Made by a program: the position numbers and the translations under genes
Assembly (NCBI GenBank): GCA_016721875.1
Contig: JADKHG010000007.1
Coordinates: forward strand, 1-47,500
Source of the DNA: Sphingomonadales bacterium
GTDB taxonomy: Bacteria > Pseudomonadota > Alphaproteobacteria > Sphingomonadales > Sphingomonadaceae
Direction of reading: 5' to 3'
DNA length: 47,500 nt
The notes under the pieces: model-generated
What the model saw: the letters and a program-made list of their open reading frames with translations, nothing else
What the model was told of the DNA's origin: nothing
Database searches by the model: none
Shown: one piece after another, positions 43,708 to 47,500 of the stretch
How positions within the stretch are numbered: position 1 is the first letter of the stretch
How the letters are laid out: the number at the start of each line of letters is the position of its first letter

Positions 43708-44013
43708 TCAAACCGGTCGGTCCCGTTCCGCTTCAATCTGTTCGTCAAATTGCCGGACGGCGTCGCAGGCATCTTCATCGCCATCGTCGCATTCGTCGCA
43801 AGCCTTGTCGCGCTTGCGGGCGAGTTTGCCCAGCAGCTCTTCCTTCTTGCGCAGTTCGCGGCCGCGTTTCTCGTCGGCTTCGGACTGGCTGGTGGTCAGC
43901 ACATCGGCGGTTTTGGAGACGATTTTGACCGGCGCCGTGACCACGTCCTTGACGATCGAGGTGACACAACCGCCGAGTAGCATTGGCATGGCAAGCAGGA
44001 TCAGTCTGGTCAT
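43708..44013 (-). CDS. Small lipoprotein, DUF6726-like
   Basis: A 101-residue lipoprotein: signal MTRLILLAMPMLLGGC with lipobox LGGC (Cys16), then a short hydrophobic/linker part (VTSIVKDVVTAPVKIVSKTA), then a charged helix (SQSEADEKRGRELRKKEELL) with a Cys-rich acidic segment (DECDDGDEDACDAV). It matches the small sphingomonad proteins grouped as DUF6726, a recollection of sequence style rather than a search. ATG 44013 is chosen over the open frame to 44052. Divergent from aqpZ. Confidence 0.65.
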   Translation of the reverse strand: MTRLILLAMPMLLGGCVTSIVKDVVTAPVKIVSKTADVLTTSQSEADEKRGRELRKKEELLGKLARKRDKACDECDDGDEDACDAVRQFDEQIEAERDRPV

Positions 44014-44170
44014 TTTGGTCCCCGAACCGGTGGCAGTCACACCGGATAACAAAATTTGTCTGCATTGTCCCTGAACAAAACAGCGTCGTCAGAATAGGCT
44101 ATTTGACATCTGATCTCTCACAAAATGTGGTAAATGCTACTTTCATGTTCGCAACAGGAGGAGAGAGACC

Positions 44171-44878
44171 ATGACGAATATCAACAAGGGGCTGGCCGAA
44201 TTTCTCGGCACATTCTGGCTGGTACTGGGCGGCTGCGGCAGCGCGGTATTGGCGGCGGGCTTCCCCGATGTGGGGATCGGACTGCTCGGTGTGTCATTGG
44301 CATTCGGTCTGACTGTGGTGACGATGGCCTATGCAATTGGCCATATTTCGGGCTGCCACCTCAATCCGGCAGTGACCTTTGGCCTATGGGCTGGCGGTCG
44401 TTTTCCGGCCAAGGATATCCCGACCTATGTGATCGCGCAGGTGCTTGGGGCAATAGCAGCGGCGTTCACGCTTTATGTCATCGCATCGGGCAATGCGGAT
44501 TATTCGATCGCAACCAATGGCCTTGCCGCCAATGGATTTGAGGCAGGGTCGCCGGGCAAATATTCGCTCGCGGCGGCATTTTTAATCGAATTGCTGCTGA
44601 CCTTCTTCTTCATCTTCGTGATCATGGGGGCAACCGACGGCCGCGCGCCTGCTGGGTTTGCGCCAATTGCCATTGGGCTCTGCCTGACGCTGATCCACCT
44701 GATCTCGATTCCGGTGACCAACACCTCGGTCAATCCGGCGCGCAGTACCGGACCGGCGCTGATTGTCGGCGGGCTGGCGATCAAGCAGCTCTGGCTGTTC
44801 TGGCTCGCGCCGATCCTGGGCGGGATGCTGGGAGGCTTTGTCTATCGCGAACTGGCCAAGCCGGGACGCGAGGACTGA
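44171..44878 (+). CDS. aqpZ: Aquaporin Z
   Basis: A 235-residue six-helix water channel. Both NPA boxes are intact: HLNPAVTF (65-67) and TSVNPARS (188-190). Selectivity-filter residues His176 and Arg191 indicate an AqpZ-type water pore rather than a glycerol facilitator. The start ATG follows GGAGGAGAGAG. A -35-like TTGACA (44103-44108) lies upstream without an obvious -10 at the right spacing. Terminator at 44897-44934. Confidence 0.95.
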   Translation: MTNINKGLAEFLGTFWLVLGGCGSAVLAAGFPDVGIGLLGVSLAFGLTVVTMAYAIGHISGCHLNPAVTFGLWAGGRFPAKDIPTYVIAQVLGAIAAAFTLYVIASGNADYSIATNGLAANGFEAGSPGKYSLAAAFLIELLLTFFFIFVIMGATDGRAPAGFAPIAIGLCLTLIHLISIPVTNTSVNPARSTGPALIVGGLAIKQLWLFWLAPILGGMLGGFVYRELAKPGRED

Positions 44879-44896
44879 ATTGGAATGGATGATATT

Positions 44897-44934
44897 GTCC
44901 CGGGTCTATCCAAAAGATAAACCCGGGACTTTTT
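44897..44934 (+). terminator. Rho-independent terminator after aqpZ
   Basis: Stem GTCCCGGGT / ACCCGGGAC extended by an inner TATC / GATA pairing, followed by T5 (44930-44934). Confidence 0.88.
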
Positions 44935-44937
44935 AGA

Positions 44938-45792
44938 TTATTTGAAAGTCAGCACTGCCTTGGCAAAGGTTGCGCCTTCGTCGGGGGCGAAGTGCAGGAA
45001 CAGGCTGGGCTCGATTAATTCCAGTTCCATCAGGCGGAAAGCGCCTTCGCCGTCGCGCACCATATCAACGCGTGCATATAATAGAGTGTCACACTCTAAT
45101 AGCTTGTCGGTCACAGCCAGTGCCATTTCTGCCAGCGCTTTCGCATCGGCGGGGGCATCGAGCGCACGTTCGACACCGCCAAACTGCTCCTGCACGCGGA
45201 AATCACCTTCCGCAGGATGCTTGCTGATCGCATGGCTGTAATGTCCGCCAAAGTAAAAGAGCGAATATTCGCCATCCTCGGCGATGGCAGGCAGATAGGG
45301 CTGGATCAGCATACGCTGTCCTGCCGCTTCTGTGGGTAGCGGATCGGAGGGACCAATCAGATAGGTGCCGTCAGCGCCGCCCGAGATTGGCGGCTTCACC
45401 ACAAGGCGCGGGCTTTCGAGACTATCGCGCGCGGTCGCCAGTGCTGCATCGTTCAGCGATTCGCGGATCAGCGTCGGGACGGTTGCGACGCCCGCTTCGT
45501 TCAGTTCGGCCAGATAGGCCTTGTCGCTGTTCCAGCGGAGCACGTTCGCTGGATTGGCGAGCGGAAGGCCCTCCGCCTCCAGCCAGTCAAGCAAGGCATA
45601 CCAGCCGGGGACGTTGCGCTGATACCCCCACGCGATCAGCGGCAGGATCAGGTCAAAGCCCGACAAGTCGCCGGGATCGGTCCAGCTGCGAAAGGCGAGA
45701 TCCGGCCCAAGCAGCCGCTGATAATGCGCCTTGGGCAGCGACCAGTCTTCCCAGTAATCGGGGGCGGGGGTGAGGATGGCGATTTTGGTCAT
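44938..45792 (-). CDS. ATP-grasp domain protein
   Basis: A 284-residue protein with ATP-grasp architecture: N-terminal KIAILTPAPDYWEDWSLPKA pre-ATP domain, a central lid with LRWNSDKAYLAELNEAGVAT and RLVVKPPISGGADGTYLI, and the metal-binding C-terminal part YARVDMVRDGEGAFRLMELE, then LIEPSLFLHF. It resembles glutathione-synthetase/RimK-like ligases of unknown substrate. ATG 45792 is chosen over the open frame to 45846, which would run into the upstream EVE gene's end. It is 14 bp downstream of that gene on the same strand, so the two may be cotranscribed. Confidence 0.8.
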   Translation of the reverse strand: MTKIAILTPAPDYWEDWSLPKAHYQRLLGPDLAFRSWTDPGDLSGFDLILPLIAWGYQRNVPGWYALLDWLEAEGLPLANPANVLRWNSDKAYLAELNEAGVATVPTLIRESLNDAALATARDSLESPRLVVKPPISGGADGTYLIGPSDPLPTEAAGQRMLIQPYLPAIAEDGEYSLFYFGGHYSHAISKHPAEGDFRVQEQFGGVERALDAPADAKALAEMALAVTDKLLECDTLLYARVDMVRDGEGAFRLMELELIEPSLFLHFAPDEGATFAKAVLTFK

Positions 45793-45806
45793 TGCAATAG
45801 TGAGGC

Positions 45807-46226
45807 CTAAACCTTCTCTCCTGCCATCCGCAAAATCTCCGTCCATTCCTCAGGCCGGACCTTGCCCACCGACAGCCGCGATTGCCGCACCAGGTCCATT
45901 TCAGCAAGAGCGGGATTGGCCTTGATCGCTTTCAACGGAACAGTGGTTTTGAATTTTTTCACCGGCTTCACCTTCACCGCGACAAAACGCGCCTTTTCGT
46001 CGGTGGGGTCGATAAAGGCCTCTTTGCTGATTTTCAGGATGCCGACCACCTCGACGCCGATATTGCTGTGATAGAAGAATGCGAGGTCGCCTTTCTTCAT
46101 GGCGCGCAGGTTGATCGCGGCGGTGTGGTTGCGCACGCCGTCCCATGTCCCCTCTTTTTCCGCGACCAGATCGTCATAGCTATAGACGTCGGGTTCGGAC
46201 TTCATCAGCCAATAATGTTCCGCCAT
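45807..46226 (-). CDS. EVE domain-containing protein
   Basis: A 139-residue single-domain EVE (PUA-like) protein. It begins AEHYWLMKSEPDVYSYDDLV and contains GTWDGVRNHTAAINLRAMKK, then AFFYHSNIGVEVVGILKI. EVE domains bind modified nucleobases in DNA or RNA and often occur in RNA-modification or defence contexts; alone, as here, the role is unknown. The neighbour is an ATP-grasp protein, without known link. Confidence 0.9.
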   Translation of the reverse strand: MAEHYWLMKSEPDVYSYDDLVAEKEGTWDGVRNHTAAINLRAMKKGDLAFFYHSNIGVEVVGILKISKEAFIDPTDEKARFVAVKVKPVKKFKTTVPLKAIKANPALAEMDLVRQSRLSVGKVRPEEWTEILRMAGEKV

Positions 46227-46291
46227 TTTTTGCGCGCTCCTTTGATTGAGGTCAATTTCGCTGGCGTGGCTTTAGGTCAAGGGCTATCTGC

Positions 46292-47231
46292 ATGGATATG
46301 AGTCAGATGCCCGATATTTCGCTCGGCCATAGCGATGCCAATGCAATCGCACAGGCCCTAGGCGACAGTTTTCGCACTTATGGTTTTGCCAAGGTCATTG
46401 ACCATGGCATCGACCCGCACTTGTCAAAGGAGGCGTGGCGGCTTTCGAAGGAACTGTTCGCCCGTACGACCGAAGAGAAGCGCCGCTGGTATGATGCCGG
46501 GATTGCCGGGCAGCGCGGCTATACCCCGTTCAAGACCGAAATCGCAAAGGGTGCCGACTATCATGACCTGAAAGAATTCTGGCATGTCGGGCGCACCATT
46601 GCCTGCCGGGCACCCGCTTGAGGGCGAGATGCTCAAAATATGGCCCGACATCGTTGATGGCTTCCGCGACGTCTTTGAACCGCTTTACGCAGAGTTTGAT
46701 CGGGTCGGGGCAAAGATACTCTCCTATATAGCGATCTATCTGGGGATGGACGCCGACTGGTTCGACAACAAGATCAACGTTGGCAATTCGATACTGCGGC
46801 TGCTCCATTATCCGCCGATCGACGGCGATACCGAAGGCTGCATCCGTGCGGGCGCGCATGAGGATATCAATCTGATCACGTTGCTGCTTGGGGCGGAGGA
46901 ATCGGGGCTGCAGATATTGCGCCCCGACGGCAGCTGGATGGATGTGTCGCCGCCCGAAGGCGGGCTGTCCTTGAATGTCGGCGATATGCTGCAGCGGCTG
47001 TGCAACCATTATCTCCCCTCGACCACGCACCGCGTGCGCAATCCGATGGGTGAGCGGGCGCGCTATAGTCGCTATTCGATGCCCTTCTTCCTGCATCTCA
47101 ATTCGGACTATCCGATTGCAACGCTGCCGCAGTGCATCAGTGAGGAAAACCCGAACCGCTATCCTGAACTGATATTGGCCGACGATTATCTTCGGGAACG
47201 GCTGATCGAGATTGGTTTGCTCAAGGCGTGA
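46292..47231 (+). CDS. Isopenicillin N synthase family 2-oxoglutarate/Fe(II) oxygenase (frame broken near 46598)
   Basis: An iron-dependent oxygenase of the IPNS/DIOX family. N-terminal part (46292-46621): GDSFRTYGFAKVIDHGIDPH and LKEFWHVGR. C-terminal part in a second frame: double-stranded beta helix with iron ligands HED (GAHEDINLITLL) and a distal His (TTHRVRNP), plus 2OG-binding Arg in RYSMPFFLH. Removing one base near ACCATTGCC (46595-46604) joins HVGRT to LPAGHPLEGEMLKIWPDI; full length is about 312 residues. Substrate unknown. Its 3' end overlaps the convergent murJ-like gene by 11 bp. Confidence 0.82.
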
Positions 47232-47500
47232 TTGCGGGTGCTTTGCGGCGCAAGACCAGATTGAGCACTTCGTCGAAGGTCGCGCGCGCACCGAATCGCA
47301 GCAATGCAACATAGGTAAGCCCGCCTGCTAGCGTCAGCGCGAGCAGGTGCAGCAGCGGCGGTGCGTCTTGCCAGACCGAGGCGATGATCGCCCGGTCCGC
47401 GAGCCAGACCGCGACTGCCATCACCAAAGCTGCGCCGAGCCCTGGCATAACCGCGGTAAAAAGGTCCCGCGATCTGGAATCCGATCACTGGCCGGGCCTG
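47221..47500 (-). CDS. C-terminus of MurJ/MviN-type lipid II flippase (partial, edge of window)
   Basis: The visible end contains hydrophobic helices (LGAALVMAVAVWLADRAIIA, LLALTLAGGLTYVALLRFGA) and the tail FDEVLNLVLRRKAPAITP, as in C-termini of MurJ polysaccharide flippases. In the extreme edge (47449-47500) the frame meets a stop, so either another frame break or an N-terminal portion out of frame is present there. Identity as MurJ is an inference from a short stretch. Confidence 0.5.

Noticed and set aside
1..47500. CRISPR array, complete insertion sequence or complete prophage
   Set aside because: No regularly spaced direct repeats, no transposase and no phage structural genes were seen apart from the integrase remnant.

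Overview
The window looks like a chromosomal segment of a GC-rich alphaproteobacterium of the Sphingomonadaceae (Sphingopyxis/Sphingorhabdus/Sphingomonas-like). Reasons: four TonB-dependent receptors in about 15 kb, a tandem cold-shock-domain protein with a Gly-rich linker, the lptC-lptA-lptB-rpoN order, rpmI-rplT-pheS-pheT, LytTR and DUF1176 proteins, and REP-like inverted repeats of the kind scattered through sphingomonad genomes. The genus is an inference from gene content; no rRNA is present.

Layout. 1-970: the edge of an old integrated element, with a decayed tyrosine integrase reading off the left edge and a 3' fragment of tRNA-Gly(GCC) as attachment-site remnant. 1106-9157: housekeeping genes (DUF1176 protein, 3-hydroxybutyryl-CoA dehydrogenase, Dps, cold-shock protein, RNase D, the LPS-transport genes lptCAB, sigma-54). 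9160-13554: a hypothetical exported protein, glycerol kinase and release factor 3, all on the minus strand. 13632-16708: an iron unit (large palindromic operator, catecholate-type TonB receptor, PiuC-like hydroxylase). 16751-21147: a copper unit (DUF2946, DUF2244, a 58-aa ORF, PCuAC, SCO and an OprC-like receptor). 21223-25501: a third receptor with two PepSY-type membrane proteins, one carrying Asp-box (BNR) repeats in its loops. 25492-28591: a TetR repressor divergent from a fourth receptor, with a promoter/operator overlap that can be read directly. 28685-32794: pheT-pheS-rplT-rpmI. 32906-36406: AraC regulator, hisN, prs and LytTR regulator. 36525-47500: DUF2306 protein, NAD synthetase, SppA, a cluster of small transcription signals (40701-41014), lipoproteins, TlyA, a Ycf48-like protein, aquaporin Z, ATP-grasp and EVE proteins, a 2OG-Fe(II)-type oxygenase and the C-terminus of a MurJ-like protein.

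Two things stand out. First, at least nine conserved genes (cold-shock protein, lptC, rpoN, glpK, prfC, two TonB receptors, the araC/lytTR regulators and the oxygenase) are broken by one- or two-base indels, several in homopolymer runs. Adding or removing a base restores the family sequence, so many are probably sequence errors and the genes are annotated here at full length. The integrase may be truly decayed. Second, around 40.7-41.0 kb there are two opposed small transcription units. The minus-strand one has a 14-nt Shine-Dalgarno fully complementary to the 16S rRNA 3' end, a short peptide ending in Cys-x-x-Cys (33 aa if one base of a C5 run is removed, 18 aa as written) and its own terminator. 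This is the best candidate here for something undescribed.
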